Part shown: one piece after another, positions 1-8,206 of the stretch | Numbering within the stretch: position 1 is the first letter of the stretch | How the letters are laid out: every line of letters starts with the position of its first letter | Origin: Eubacterium oxidoreducens | GTDB lineage: Bacteria > Bacillota > Clostridia > Lachnospirales > Lachnospiraceae | Assembly (NCBI RefSeq): GCF_900104415.1 | Contig: NZ_FMXR01000015.1 | Span: 1-64,000, forward strand | Direction: 5' to 3' | Length of the DNA stretch: 64,000 bases | Program-made: the position numbers and the translations under genes | The notes under the pieces: generated by a model | Databases searched by the model: none | Told to the model about the DNA's origin: nothing | The model's input: the letters and a program-made list of their open reading frames with translations, nothing else

Positions 1-249
1 ATCCGTGGCTTCTGCATAGGCAAGAAGAACTGGGTGATGATTGATACTGTTGCAGGCGCTAAGTCCAGTGCAATCGCTTACAGTATTGCTGAAACAGCAA
101 AGGCAAACCACTTGAAGCCTTATGAGTATTTCAAACACTTACTCACAGTAATTCCTGATCACATGGATGATACGGATCGAAGCTTCCTAGAAGAACTTCT
201 TCCTTGGTCAGATGAATTACCAGCTGAGTGCAGAAAACCAATGAAGTAA
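1..249 (+). CDS. IS66 family transposase, C-terminal part (cut by window edge)
   Basis: The frame is open from base 1 and ends at a TAA at 247-249. The visible 82 residues contain the IS66 C-terminal pattern: a SAIAYSIAETAKANHLKPYEY segment followed by LLPWSDELP. This is the conserved tail after the DDE catalytic domain, so no catalytic residue is visible here. The gene is incomplete only because of the window edge. It is the sole plus-strand gene at this end and belongs to the insertion sequence rather than to the conjugative element proper. Confidence 0.85.
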   Translation: MRGFCIGKKNWVMIDTVAGAKSSAIAYSIAETAKANHLKPYEYFKHLLTVIPDHMDDTDRSFLEELLPWSDELPAECRKPMK

Positions 250-307
250 ATGTCACGACTACGGGCGTGACTTAATTAAAAGGAGGTACCGGTGGTTTAC
301 CGGTTAC
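1..307 (+). mobile_element. IS66-family insertion sequence, right end
   Basis: The tail of an IS66-type transposase is followed by a short non-coding stretch and a candidate terminal repeat at 286-307. Read inward from 307 the repeat begins GTAACCGGTAAACC, and IS66 ends typically start with GTAA. A GTCACG/CGTGAC hairpin lies at 252-271. The left end is outside the window, so the repeat cannot be matched and the target duplication cannot be checked. Confidence 0.7.
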
Positions 308-312
308 GTTCT

Positions 313-855
313 CTATTGATGAGTACTCAAATAATGTTTAAATGTAACATCCCCAAGTCGTCTACGTTTGGCTAACATAGACTGCCACATATTTTCAGCA
401 TCTTCTTTTGTTATAAGTTTTTTGCTGTACGCTTCTACCATAATGTCAGCCGTTGTTGTATACTTCAAACCATATTTCTTTATATATTTAAGAGTATCTT
501 TAAAGTTGTTGCTTGCTAAAATACCGTTGTATTCTTTGGCAAAAGCTATACATGAAGCCTCTCCTTTTCCGATTATCGGCTCTCCATCAGGGGGATTTAT
601 TGCTAATTCCATATATAAAGAATATTCTTCGCTATCCACTTCCATATCAATAAGAAGTGCATCACCCTGCTTTATCATTATATCAATTCGTTCTTTTAAA
701 ACAGACGCTTGTCCTTTTCCTTGCGAAAGTTCATTATATACTTGTTTTGAAATTGCAATTCTATGCTTATATAATGAGGTAATTATACTTGTGTCGTTTA
801 TCCAAAGAAATGCCGAAATGCAATCAGTATCGAAAAATAATGTGTTATCAGTCAA
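313..855 (-). CDS. PIN-domain protein (VapC-like RNase candidate)
   Basis: The protein is 180 residues. It starts with the PIN pattern FFDTDCISAF, an acidic residue in the first strand, and has a second conserved block GKGEASCIAFA near residue 98 followed by a SNNFKDT segment, as in VapC-type Mg-dependent ribonucleases. The start is TTG at 853-855, preceded by GGAGGAG, and overlaps the upstream metallopeptidase gene by 8 bases, so the two are likely translationally coupled. The stop lies 5 bases from the IS66 right end, so the insertion may have trimmed or replaced the original C-terminus. PIN assignment is good; toxin activity is inferred. Confidence 0.75.
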   Translation of the reverse strand: MTDNTLFFDTDCISAFLWINDTSIITSLYKHRIAISKQVYNELSQGKGQASVLKERIDIMIKQGDALLIDMEVDSEEYSLYMELAINPPDGEPIIGKGEASCIAFAKEYNGILASNNFKDTLKYIKKYGLKYTTTADIMVEAYSKKLITKEDAENMWQSMLAKRRRLGDVTFKHYLSTHQ

Positions 856-1579
856 TTATTTCTCCTCCATCTGATGTTCCGTATACTATATCCTCTCGAT
901 AAGCAGTAAGTAAGTACTCTTCATATTTGCCGTATGAAATTTTGTTTTCATTTAGCATTTTTTCAGCATTTATAATATATTTTCCATATACATAATACCG
1001 TTCATTTTCAGGCAATGGATTGTATAATGCTTCGTTAAATCCAGCCAATCTAGCCGACTGTTTTACATTACGTGAAAACAGCTCCAATTCATCTGTGTTT
1101 ATTTTTTTTTCAGACAATAGTCGATATAACAACGCTTTGCGACTTACCTTATAGTATTGTTCTAATTTCACAATATCGTTTATAGTTATTGGAACTTTTA
1201 TATTATCTAATGCAGTCTGTGGCATAAGGAAATATGATGCAAACAAATCAGCTTTCTGTTCATTTAATTCTTTACTTGTAAAATTAGTGCATACAAATGA
1301 TTTCATTCCGTCATCGAAATACACATGATATAGTTCGTGTGCAAGTGAATATCTTTGCCTTCCTATAGTCATAGCTGAATTTATAACAATAATGTTGGTG
1401 TATGGGCATTTTCTGCAATAGCCTGACATATGTTCACTCATTGGATGCATTATTAACGTAATGTTATCCATCTGTTGAACCATAGCAAAAATATCAATAG
1501 GTGAATAGGCATCTTCCCCTAGAAGATGTCTTAATGTTAATGCCTTATGTGCTAATTCAAATTTATCAATTTTTGCCAT
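848..1579 (-). CDS. ImmA/IrrE family metallopeptidase
   Basis: About 243 residues with the zinc-protease motif AHELYHVYF (HExxH) in the middle, typical of the ImmA/IrrE (DUF955) family. These proteases often cleave a partner XRE-type repressor encoded next door, as in ICEBs1. A C-rich segment GYCRKCPY lies just before the motif. I chose the ATG at 1,577-1,579 because GAGGTG stands 4 bases upstream; two further in-frame starts extend to 1,600. It overlaps the XRE gene at its start and the PIN gene at its end, forming a tight three-gene operon. Substrate is not shown by the sequence; the neighbouring repressor is the obvious candidate. Confidence 0.85.
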   Translation of the reverse strand: MAKIDKFELAHKALTLRHLLGEDAYSPIDIFAMVQQMDNITLIMHPMSEHMSGYCRKCPYTNIIVINSAMTIGRQRYSLAHELYHVYFDDGMKSFVCTNFTSKELNEQKADLFASYFLMPQTALDNIKVPITINDIVKLEQYYKVSRKALLYRLLSEKKINTDELELFSRNVKQSARLAGFNEALYNPLPENERYYVYGKYIINAEKMLNENKISYGKYEEYLLTAYREDIVYGTSDGGEIID

Positions 1580-1916
1580 ACAACACCTCATCCATTTCAA
1601 TTTGGTTTAAGATAATAGCATTTATATCAGCAAGAATGCAGTTATCCTCAAATGTTAATCCATCAGTTCTAAATGCGAGCTTACCTTTAGGCGACACATC
1701 GTTTGATGTTAATAAATCCTTTACAGGGCAACAGAAAAGTCTTGCAAGTTTTTCAAGTGAATCTGAACTTATTATTCGTTCGCCCGACTCGTATTTTGAT
1801 ACCATACTTTGGTCGATTCCTAAAAACCTTGCAACATCACTTTGAGTCATATTCTCAAATTCACGGATTTTTTTTAAGTTACTTCCCAAAAGCTTGAAAT
1901 CAACCTTTTTATTCAT
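1566..1916 (-). CDS. XRE-family helix-turn-helix regulator
   Basis: The 116-residue protein has a Cro/C1-type helix-turn-helix over residues 9-65. The recognition helix region is MTQSDVARFLGIDQSMVSKYESG. It is preceded by AAAGGAG, 8 bases before the ATG. It is the first gene of the XRE / ImmA-IrrE / PIN cassette and probably represses its own promoter, since TTGTCAT half sites lie just upstream at 1,966-2,006. It may act as repressor, as antitoxin to the PIN protein, or both. Such pairs control excision in some integrative elements, but the location here next to an IS rather than an integrase favours a cassette of its own. Confidence 0.88.
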   Translation of the reverse strand: MNKKVDFKLLGSNLKKIREFENMTQSDVARFLGIDQSMVSKYESGERIISSDSLEKLARLFCCPVKDLLTSNDVSPKGKLAFRTDGLTFEDNCILADINAIILNQIEMDEVLYGKN

Positions 1917-1951
1917 AAATTGTTTCTCCTTTCTTTGTTTTTTGTACTTAT

Positions 1952-2006
1952 ATTATACTCTTATCTTGTCATAAATTCTACATAAACGTTGTCATTTTTA
2001 TGACAA
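1952..2006 (-). promoter_or_regulatory. Promoter and operator of the XRE cassette
   Basis: On the minus strand a TATAAT (-10) lies at 1,952-1,957. A half site TTGTCAT sits at 1,966-1,972, inside the spacer. A perfect inverted repeat, TTGTCAT-TTTT-ATGACAA, sits at 1,989-2,006. No good -35 hexamer is seen. Three copies of one half site around a promoter suggest binding by the XRE protein encoded downstream. Confidence 0.6.
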
Positions 2007-2011
2007 AATGA

Positions 2012-2074
2012 TAAAAAAATAAAATCCACCCTTGCCATTTTGAGCAATAAGCTCATGGTTTGGGTGGATTTTTC
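2012..2074 (-). terminator. Terminator after the SprT-like gene
   Basis: A long stem pairs AAAATCCACCC with GGGTGGATTTT, with a small inner GAGC/GCTC hairpin. It is followed on the minus strand by a T-rich run. T residues also follow on the plus strand, so it may work both ways. Confidence 0.75.
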
Positions 2075-2104
2075 AATGTCTCAACTTAATGACATTGACT
2101 CTTA

Positions 2105-2692
2105 TCAAACCTCCTTTAAGTCATCTTGCGAGATTTGCTCGAATTTCCCACCACATCTTGCACATTTGTAGCGAGATGGGTTTTTCACGAAATTCGTTTT
2201 CCTTTTATAGCCTATTGCATTTTTACACTCTTTACATCGAAAGAGATATTTGTAACCTGCAAAGGCTTCTTTCTCGGTCAGTCCTTTGTCTTTGTAACTA
2301 GACCGAGTTGTGATGTGAAAGCCATATTTTTGATTTAACAAATTTGCTCTTGCTTTCCACACCTCACCATGATTATGACACCCTTCTGTTGCGTGACACA
2401 ACTCATGAAGTAGCGTTTCAATGATGATTCTTTCATCGCAATACAAAAGTCTTTTTGAAACGCTTATCTTATTCGAAAAAATGCCATTATGTCTATGGTG
2501 ATGGCATACTGCCCACCCCGACATTTCCTCAATGCCAACTTCATCTGCAATTTCTTCAAAAGGAAACGCAAACGGCTCGCACATTTCTTTACTCTCTTTA
2601 AAAAGCTCCTGTAGTTTCTCAAAAGAGCATGGCTCAGATGATGATGAAGTTTCTGCAAAATCCGAAAAATTAAACACTAATTGTTCGTACAT
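2105..2692 (-). CDS. SprT-like zinc metallopeptidase
   Basis: The 195-residue protein carries the SprT-like motif LLHELCHATEG (HExxH-type, zinc-binding) near residue 100, then a third histidine region (HNHGEVWKARAN). A C-terminal zinc ribbon has two CxxC pairs (CKEC and CARC). SprT-like proteins are linked to protease action on DNA-bound proteins in eukaryotic Spartan, but the bacterial role is unclear. On this element it sits at the end of the replication block (ssb, dnaE), so a role in DNA metabolism is a reasonable guess. It overlaps the preceding gene by 23 bases. Confidence 0.8.
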   Translation of the reverse strand: MYEQLVFNFSDFAETSSSSEPCSFEKLQELFKESKEMCEPFAFPFEEIADEVGIEEMSGWAVCHHHRHNGIFSNKISVSKRLLYCDERIIIETLLHELCHATEGCHNHGEVWKARANLLNQKYGFHITTRSSYKDKGLTEKEAFAGYKYLFRCKECKNAIGYKRKTNFVKNPSRYKCARCGGKFEQISQDDLKEV

Positions 2693-3098
2693 TCTTCATC
2701 ACCCCCCCTAAATCCTTTGTAGCAGTTTCTAATAGAACTTTTGTGAAAGATTCCCATTTTTTCAAAAACTGCTCCATCTGTTCTTGCTCAAAAGCAGTGT
2801 TTTGGGAAGTCTTTATCATCAATTTTCCATCTTCAAAGACGATGGCAGGTGATATTTCAAGCACAACAGATGTCGTACTATGAAATGGGTTTGTTACCCG
2901 TTCTGCAAAAGAAAAAGCATCTTCTCTTGCATTTTTCAGTTCGAAAGGCTCTTTTCTTGCGTACCCCATGAGCTTCATAAGATAACACGCCTCGCCTACT
3001 TCTTTTTCTCTCTCTTTTAACCTAGAGAGTAGAATTTTGTTCTTTGAAGCGGAATAATACATTCTTTTTTCAGCTTCTTTGATAATTTCTTCAAACAT
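2670..3098 (-). CDS. Uncharacterised element protein
   Basis: I recognise no family. The 142-residue product has a helical N-terminal half with many charged residues (KRMYYSASKNKILLSRLKERE) and a helical C-terminus. No membrane segment or signal peptide is seen. The ATG at 3,096-3,098 follows AAAAAGGAGG by 7 bases, which is why I prefer it to an in-frame start 39 bases further up. It lies between ssb and the SprT-like gene, preceded by copy 1 of the GTACTTA motif, and overlaps the SprT-like gene. It may be a DNA-replication accessory protein, judged only by position. Confidence 0.65.
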   Translation of the reverse strand: MFEEIIKEAEKRMYYSASKNKILLSRLKEREKEVGEACYLMKLMGYARKEPFELKNAREDAFSFAERVTNPFHSTTSVVLEISPAIVFEDGKLMIKTSQNTAFEQEQMEQFLKKWESFTKVLLETATKDLGGVMKNVRTISV

Positions 3099-3140
3099 AT
3101 AAAAGCCTCCTTTTTTTAGACTAATTATTTCTTTCATTTT

Positions 3141-3150
3141 CTAAGTACAT
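3141..3150 (-). promoter_or_regulatory. GTACTTA motif, copy 1
   Basis: Minus strand ATGTACTTAG, directly after the T-run of the ssb terminator and 42 bases before the start at 3,098. This copy ends in G where most others have T. Confidence 0.5.
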
Positions 3151-3184
3151 AAAAAAAAGAGCCGAAGAAAATATCTTCGACTCC
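3151..3184 (-). terminator. Terminator after ssb
   Basis: The stem GAGTCGAAGA pairs with TCTTCGGCTC around a short AT loop and is followed by eight T on the minus strand. Confidence 0.85.
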
Positions 3185-3194
3185 CTTTTAAAAA

Positions 3195-3608
3195 TTACAT
3201 TTCCCAAGGAAGGGTTTCTTCCTCGGTGTCAGGTACTTCTGCCTGACTTTCGGCAGGGGCTTCTGCCTTAGTAGAAGAATCAGAACTTTTCTTGCTTTCT
3301 GCAAATTCCTGCTCCTCTACGACAACATCAGTTGTATAAACTCGCTGCCCTTCCTTGTTCTCGTAAGAACCCGTTTGGATTCTTCCGACTACGGCGATTT
3401 TCATGCCCTTGCGAAGATATTTCTCCGCAAATTCTCCTGCCTTGCCAAACGCAATGCATTTGATAAAATCGGCGGTCTGTTCGCCGTCTCTCTTGAAACG
3501 ACGGTCAATTGCTAGAGTATATCTAGCGATACACATTTGCTTCTCGTCCTGTGTCCATCTTGACTCAGCATCGTTCGTTAATCTTCCCATGAGAATTACT
3601 TTATTCAT
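3195..3608 (-). CDS. ssb: Single-stranded DNA-binding protein
   Basis: The 137-residue protein has a complete OB-fold in about 105 residues (starts MNKVILMGRLTNDAE, with the DFIKCIAFGKAGEFAEKYLRKG core), an acidic linker and a C-terminal tip LPWEM. The usual partner-binding tip is DDDxPF, so the ending is close but altered. It coats ssDNA during replication and conjugative transfer. Preceded by AAGGAGG and copy 2 of the GTACTTA motif, and followed by a terminator, it seems to be its own unit between dnaE and the SprT-like region. The host must have its own copy; this one is element-borne. Confidence 0.95.
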   Translation of the reverse strand: MNKVILMGRLTNDAESRWTQDEKQMCIARYTLAIDRRFKRDGEQTADFIKCIAFGKAGEFAEKYLRKGMKIAVVGRIQTGSYENKEGQRVYTTDVVVEEQEFAESKKSSDSSTKAEAPAESQAEVPDTEEETLPWEM

Positions 3609-3663
3609 ACTATTTTCCTCCTTATAATGCCTCTGTTTTGAGGCTTGTTATTATTTACATCTC

Positions 3664-3673
3664 ATAAGTACAT
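3664..3673 (-). promoter_or_regulatory. GTACTTA motif, copy 2
   Basis: Minus strand ATGTACTTAT, 55 bases before the ssb start. The upstream side is T-rich but without a clear hairpin. Confidence 0.55.
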
Positions 3674-3679
3674 CAAAAA

Positions 3680-4042
3680 TTACGACTCATTTTCTCTCTC
3701 CTGCAAAAATTCAATAGCCGTTTGTTTTTTCATTTCATCAGAGTATCCCTTTTCGGTTTTATCCAAAGATGCTAAAAACTCATCAAAATCATCATCTACC
3801 ACATCTTCTTCAAAAACATTTCTTGTGAGTTCCTTCTTTGAGCCACACCACGGACAGAAGTTATATTCGTCATCAAAGACTTTATAGCAACTCTTACAAC
3901 AAGTGACAGGCTTTTTGGCATTTACAATGCTTTTCGCCTCGTCAGGAGATGGAATTGGAATATCATCTACTGCTCTTGTAAGCCGTGTCAGGGCTAAAAA
4001 ATTCTTTACTCTCTTGTTAAATACTGTCTCTCTTTTCTTCAT
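3680..4042 (-). CDS. Small zinc-ribbon protein
   Basis: This 120-residue protein has a zinc ribbon at about residues 49-72, with CKSC and CPWC pairs 15 residues apart, followed by a highly acidic tail (EEDVVDDDFDEF). The N-terminus is basic. No membrane segment. It begins 9 bases after the dnaE stop and is probably co-transcribed with it. The pattern of a zinc ribbon and an acidic tail would suit a protein-protein adaptor, but I do not recognise a family and assign no function. Confidence 0.65.
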   Translation of the reverse strand: MKKRETVFNKRVKNFLALTRLTRAVDDIPIPSPDEAKSIVNAKKPVTCCKSCYKVFDDEYNFCPWCGSKKELTRNVFEEDVVDDDFDEFLASLDKTEKGYSDEMKKQTAIEFLQERENES

Positions 4043-4051
4043 GCTTTTTTT

Positions 4052-7000
4052 CTATCCTTTCATAAATAAATTTCGATGGTTTTTCTTAAATCTAGGATTC
4101 ACAGTTATATGAATCTTCGATTCTCCAAAAACCTTTTCTAAATCAGTTAAAATTGTCGTTTTTGCATAAAGCCCGCTTCGTTCAATGGGATAACTCTTTT
4201 TCATTTTTGCGTCATAAAAGAAAAGTCCACCATGACCTGCTCCCTTCTTTCCTTCTTTTCGGGCTTCTTTAATCGCTCTTTTTTCGTCTTTTGTTAAATC
4301 ACTTCCTTCAATATACACATCACACGGAATATCCGTAATTGGATAAATTTCATCTGCAATCACGCATCCTCTGTCTTTATCCGCTTTCCCTCGAATGATA
4401 AGAGCACGGTTTTTACTAAAACAAGTAGCTACATTGTCATATAAATTAGGGAAAACGGTAACAGAAAATGTTCCAAAATCATCTTTTAAGTCAAGAAATG
4501 CCATTGCTTGCCCCTTTTTTGTGATAATTTCCTTTTTGGTAACTACCGTTCCTACAATAATCTGATAGCCTTTTTTTGATAAGAAATTACCGCTGTGAGC
4601 CGTCCTCATAGTGTTTTTCAAAAAGGCGTATTCATCAATCAAACTTCCTGAAAGACAAAGCCCAAGAGCATCTTCTTCTTGTTCAATTTTTTTAGAAAGT
4701 ATCCACTCTTTTTTGCCAAGTGGAGTCATTTTTTCTTCTTCTCCGTCAAACAAGGTCATTTGAGCAATGTTGTAATTTTTCTTTTTCTTGTGTTCACTAT
4801 GGTACGCAGCGTATTCATATACACCGCTTCTTGACACTCCAAGATAATCAAAAGCCCCTGCCTTTGCGAGAGATTGTATTTGTGCAAGCGAAAAACGATT
4901 GCCAAATAACCATTTAATAATAAAGGCGGGTGTTTCGCCTGTCGGCAATTTTTCAATCATCTTTGCTTTATCACGAGATATATCGCTGACTCCACCAAGT
5001 GCATAATAAATTCCGCTTTTTGTTGGATAAAATCTGTCCTTTGCTTTGTCGAGTCTAGGGGAAAACAAGGTAATTCCAAGTCTTTTTGTTTCGTTTAAAT
5101 AAACCTTCTTTTTGTCGTTATTGTCAATTACGCTTGTCATAAGGGCTGACATATATTCATTTGGATAATAGTATTTCAAATATGCGGTCTGATAAGCTAA
5201 AATCGCATATGCCGCCGCATGAGATTTATTAAATGCATATTTCGCAAAATCAATCATATCGTCAAAAATCTGATTGGCAATCTCTTTTGAGATTCCTCGT
5301 TTGATACAACCGTCAATTTTGTTTTTCACAATTTTATCCCCGTTTTTATCAATGACAAAATTCCCTTTGTTATCCATCTGAAATTCAATCAGTCCATTTA
5401 AAAAGACTTCTCTTTCTTTTTTCAGCTCCTCCTCTTTCTTTTTTGACATCATTTTGCGGACAGAATCACTTCGCCCCATCGAATATCCTGCAAGGTCACG
5501 TACAATCTGCATAACTTGTTCCTGATACACAATAACGCCATAGGTGGATTTTAAAATTGGCTCTAACTTATCGCAAATATAAGTAATCTCTTTTGGGTTT
5601 TGCTTGTTTTTTGCATAGGTTGGAATAAAATCCATAGGACCGGGGCGAAAAAGTGCGATTCCTGCAATCAAATCATCAATGCAAGTCGGTTTAATGGAAT
5701 CTTTCATGCATTTTTGCATCCCTTCGCTTTCAAGCTGAAAAATGCCTGTCGTTTTTCCTGTTCGTATCATTCGAAAGACATTTTCGTCCGCATAATCAAT
5801 CTCTTTTAAGTTGATTTTTTTGTTATAATTTCGCTCAATGTCATAAAGAGCGTAGTCAATTGCGGTTAATGTACGAAGTCCTAAGAAATCCATCTTCAAA
5901 AATCCAAGTTCTTCTACCGTTGTCATGGTATATTGCGTTACATATCCCGTTTTATCGGCATTAAATGCAAGTGGCATATATTCATGAACAGGTTTGTCGC
6001 AAATAACAACTCCCGCCGCATGAACCCCCGTTTGTCTCGGAAGTCCTTCAATTAACATTGCATAGTCTAAAATCTGCTTAATATCACTTCTTTCCTCATA
6101 GGCTTTTGAAAGCTGAGGGGATTCTTCGATTGCCTTTTTAAGATTTTTTGCATCTTTTGGAATCCATGAACAGATTAAATTCGCAAGAGCAAAGCTGACT
6201 CCAAGGTTTCTTGCAGTATCTTTAATGGATTGTTTCGCTTTAAGCTGTCCAAAAGTTACAATCTGTACAACATTATCTTCTCCGTATTTTTCCTTGACAT
6301 ATTCAATGGTTTTGTATCTGTTTTCCATTGCAAAATCAATGTCAATATCGGGCATTGTTTTTCTGTCAGGGTTTAAGAATCTTTCAAAAATCAAATTGTA
6401 GTCAAATGGGTTTACATCCGTAATATCCATGCAATAAGAAACGACACTTCCTGCCGCACTTCCTCTACCAAGTCCAACAGATACCCCATTTTTTCTTGAC
6501 CAATTGATAAAATCCCAAACAATAAGGAAGTATTCTAAATACCCCATGTTCTCAATAACATCAATTTCATAACGAAGTTGCTTTTTAGCTCTTTTTAAAT
6601 CTTCAAATCTAAACTTAGAAAGACCTTCCTCGCAAATCTTTTCCAAATAACTTCTAACGGTATATCCACTTGGCACATCAAACTTTGGCATCTTGGTTTC
6701 GTGGAAAGTAAACGTAAGATTGCATTTATCTGCAATTTCTTGCGTTCTTTCTACAATGTCGTCATCAAATAATTCTTTCATTTCTTCTTCTGATTTGACA
6801 TAAAACTCGTTTGTTCCGTAAGCGTGTTCGCCTGTTTCCAAAAAATTTTGTTTTCTTGCATTTCCAATTAAAATATCATGTGTTAGCACATCTTCTTTTA
6901 AGGTGTAATGCACATCATTTGTAGCAACAAGCGGGATATTTGTTTCTTTTGAAATTTCTTTTAATACTTTGTTTACCAAAAGCTCCTCATCAAGTCCGTG

Positions 7001-7549
7001 GTCTTGTACTTCAAGGTAAAAGTCATCCTTAAAGATGTCCTGATACCAAAGAGCCACTTCCTTTGCTTCTTGGATTCTGCTTTGACGAATTAGCATTGGA
7101 ATTTCACCGCCAATACAAGCGGACAAGCAAATCAGACCTTTGGAATGTTCTTCCAAAAGCTCCTTATCAATTCTAGGACGGTAATTAAATCCTTCTTTAT
7201 ATCCATAAGAACAAAGATAAATCAGGTTCTCATAACCTGTCATATTTTTAGCAAGCAAAATCAAGTGATAATACCTAGTATTCTTTGGTTTTTCACTTCC
7301 ATCAAGGTATTCTTTTACAGCCCCTTCAAAACGTGAAGTCGGGGCAATATATACCTCGCACCCAATAATGGGTTTAATGCCTTGCTCTCTTGCTTTTTTA
7401 TAAAAATCAATAACTCCGTACATAACACCGTGGTCAGTTATCGCACACGCTGTTTGTCCGAGCTGCTTTACTCGCTTAATGTAATCATCAATTCGGTTGC
7501 AAGCATCTGCAATCGAATATTCAGTATGTGAATGTAAATGAGCAAACAT
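4052..7549 (-). CDS. dnaE: DNA polymerase III alpha subunit, DnaE type, element-borne
   Basis: At 1,165 residues it has the full DnaE layout. The N-terminal PHP domain shows HLHSHTEYS and TDHG metal-binding motifs. The C-family palm has PDIDIDF near residue 401 and KMDFLGL further on. Then come the fingers, a tandem helix-hairpin-helix and an OB domain (IIVGTVVTKKEI). A QMTLF sequence near residue 929 matches the QxxLF clamp-binding motif. There is no inserted proofreading exonuclease, so it is not PolC. The active-site residues are present. It begins after AAAGGAGG. It appears to be a working polymerase carried by a mobile element and probably pairs with the element's DnaN-like clamp, SSB, primase and helicase. 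Confidence 0.96.
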   Translation of the reverse strand: MFAHLHSHTEYSIADACNRIDDYIKRVKQLGQTACAITDHGVMYGVIDFYKKAREQGIKPIIGCEVYIAPTSRFEGAVKEYLDGSEKPKNTRYYHLILLAKNMTGYENLIYLCSYGYKEGFNYRPRIDKELLEEHSKGLICLSACIGGEIPMLIRQSRIQEAKEVALWYQDIFKDDFYLEVQDHGLDEELLVNKVLKEISKETNIPLVATNDVHYTLKEDVLTHDILIGNARKQNFLETGEHAYGTNEFYVKSEEEMKELFDDDIVERTQEIADKCNLTFTFHETKMPKFDVPSGYTVRSYLEKICEEGLSKFRFEDLKRAKKQLRYEIDVIENMGYLEYFLIVWDFINWSRKNGVSVGLGRGSAAGSVVSYCMDITDVNPFDYNLIFERFLNPDRKTMPDIDIDFAMENRYKTIEYVKEKYGEDNVVQIVTFGQLKAKQSIKDTARNLGVSFALANLICSWIPKDAKNLKKAIEESPQLSKAYEERSDIKQILDYAMLIEGLPRQTGVHAAGVVICDKPVHEYMPLAFNADKTGYVTQYTMTTVEELGFLKMDFLGLRTLTAIDYALYDIERNYNKKINLKEIDYADENVFRMIRTGKTTGIFQLESEGMQKCMKDSIKPTCIDDLIAGIALFRPGPMDFIPTYAKNKQNPKEITYICDKLEPILKSTYGVIVYQEQVMQIVRDLAGYSMGRSDSVRKMMSKKKEEELKKEREVFLNGLIEFQMDNKGNFVIDKNGDKIVKNKIDGCIKRGISKEIANQIFDDMIDFAKYAFNKSHAAAYAILAYQTAYLKYYYPNEYMSALMTSVIDNNDKKKVYLNETKRLGITLFSPRLDKAKDRFYPTKSGIYYALGGVSDISRDKAKMIEKLPTGETPAFIIKWLFGNRFSLAQIQSLAKAGAFDYLGVSRSGVYEYAAYHSEHKKKKNYNIAQMTLFDGEEEKMTPLGKKEWILSKKIEQEEDALGLCLSGSLIDEYAFLKNTMRTAHSGNFLSKKGYQIIVGTVVTKKEIITKKGQAMAFLDLKDDFGTFSVTVFPNLYDNVATCFSKNRALIIRGKADKDRGCVIADEIYPITDIPCDVYIEGSDLTKDEKRAIKEARKEGKKGAGHGGLFFYDAKMKKSYPIERSGLYAKTTILTDLEKVFGESKIHITVNPRFKKNHRNLFMKG

Positions 7550-7581
7550 AAAATATCCTCCTTTCTGTTACATAGCGTTTT

Positions 7582-8139
7582 TTACATAAAAAATCGACAA
7601 AATGAACAAATCATAATGATGGTTAAAATCAGTCTTACAATCCATCTTGTTACTTGAAATTTATAATGCTGTCCTAAATATCCTCGAACAACCCAAAGCC
7701 CCATGTTAGCGGATTTTGTGCGATTGCATCTTTTGCATGATGCCCCAAGATTTCTAACATCATTTACCCCATCAAAACCCTTTCGTTTTAATCGTCTTTG
7801 CACCCTTTTGCTCTTTCTTGCCCGATAAACAGGAATAATGTGGTCAACTTCTACTTTTTCTTTTTTTAAAAGCCTTCCACAATAAATACAAAAGTACCGA
7901 TTTTTTACATCGGGCGGGTGAGCATCAAAATAATCTTGCCTGTAATGCGTTCCTCTATCAAACTTTGGTTCTTCAATTTCAAGTCGAAGGTGAAGTTTTT
8001 TTGCAAAACCTCGCATTGCATAGACTTCATCTAAATCAGCAGTTTCCTTTTTCCAATTTTTGCCATCCCATTTGAAACCACGCCGATGAATTTCCTCTTT
8101 TTTTGCATAAGTTCTGCCTTTTAACGTTAATTTGTACAT
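7582..8139 (-). CDS. HNH endonuclease domain protein
   Basis: The 185-residue protein contains a treble-clef HNH nuclease. A CIYCGR pair is followed by VEVDHIIPV (the catalytic DH) and then CKRCNRTKSA, together giving the four-cysteine zinc site and the N/K residues. The N-terminal 60 residues form a separate small basic module (RGFKWDGKNWKKE), seen in other proteins next to helicases and nucleases. The last 25 residues are hydrophobic (ILTIIMICSF), an unusual ending that may be a membrane anchor. It sits between the helicase and dnaE, with copy 3 of the motif 16 bases before its start. It could nick or cut DNA for recombination; the true role is unknown. Confidence 0.8.
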   Translation of the reverse strand: MYKLTLKGRTYAKKEEIHRRGFKWDGKNWKKETADLDEVYAMRGFAKKLHLRLEIEEPKFDRGTHYRQDYFDAHPPDVKNRYFCIYCGRLLKKEKVEVDHIIPVYRARKSKRVQRRLKRKGFDGVNDVRNLGASCKRCNRTKSANMGLWVVRGYLGQHYKFQVTRWIVRLILTIIMICSFCRFFM

Positions 8140-8155
8140 AAAACCTCCTTTTGAT

Positions 8156-8165
8156 ATAAGTACAC
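8156..8165 (-). promoter_or_regulatory. GTACTTA motif, copy 3
   Basis: Minus strand GTGTACTTAT, only 16 bases before the HNH gene start, with AAAAGGAGG between. A transcript starting here would have almost no leader. Confidence 0.6.
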
Positions 8166-8176
8166 AAAGGACAATT

Positions 8177-8206
8177 AAAAAAAGAGACTACCTAGTAGCC
8201 TCTTTT
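8177..8206 (-). terminator. Terminator overlapping the helicase stop codon
   Basis: AAAAGAGGCTAC pairs with GTAGTCTCTTTT and is followed by T on the minus strand. The helicase stop codon at 8,188-8,190 lies inside the stem. Confidence 0.8.

Noticed and set aside
1943-1952. TGTACTTATA on the plus strand before the XRE gene
   Set aside because: It matches the motif but in the opposite direction to the gene and overlaps the TATAAT of the XRE promoter, so I treat it as chance and do not count it among the 13.
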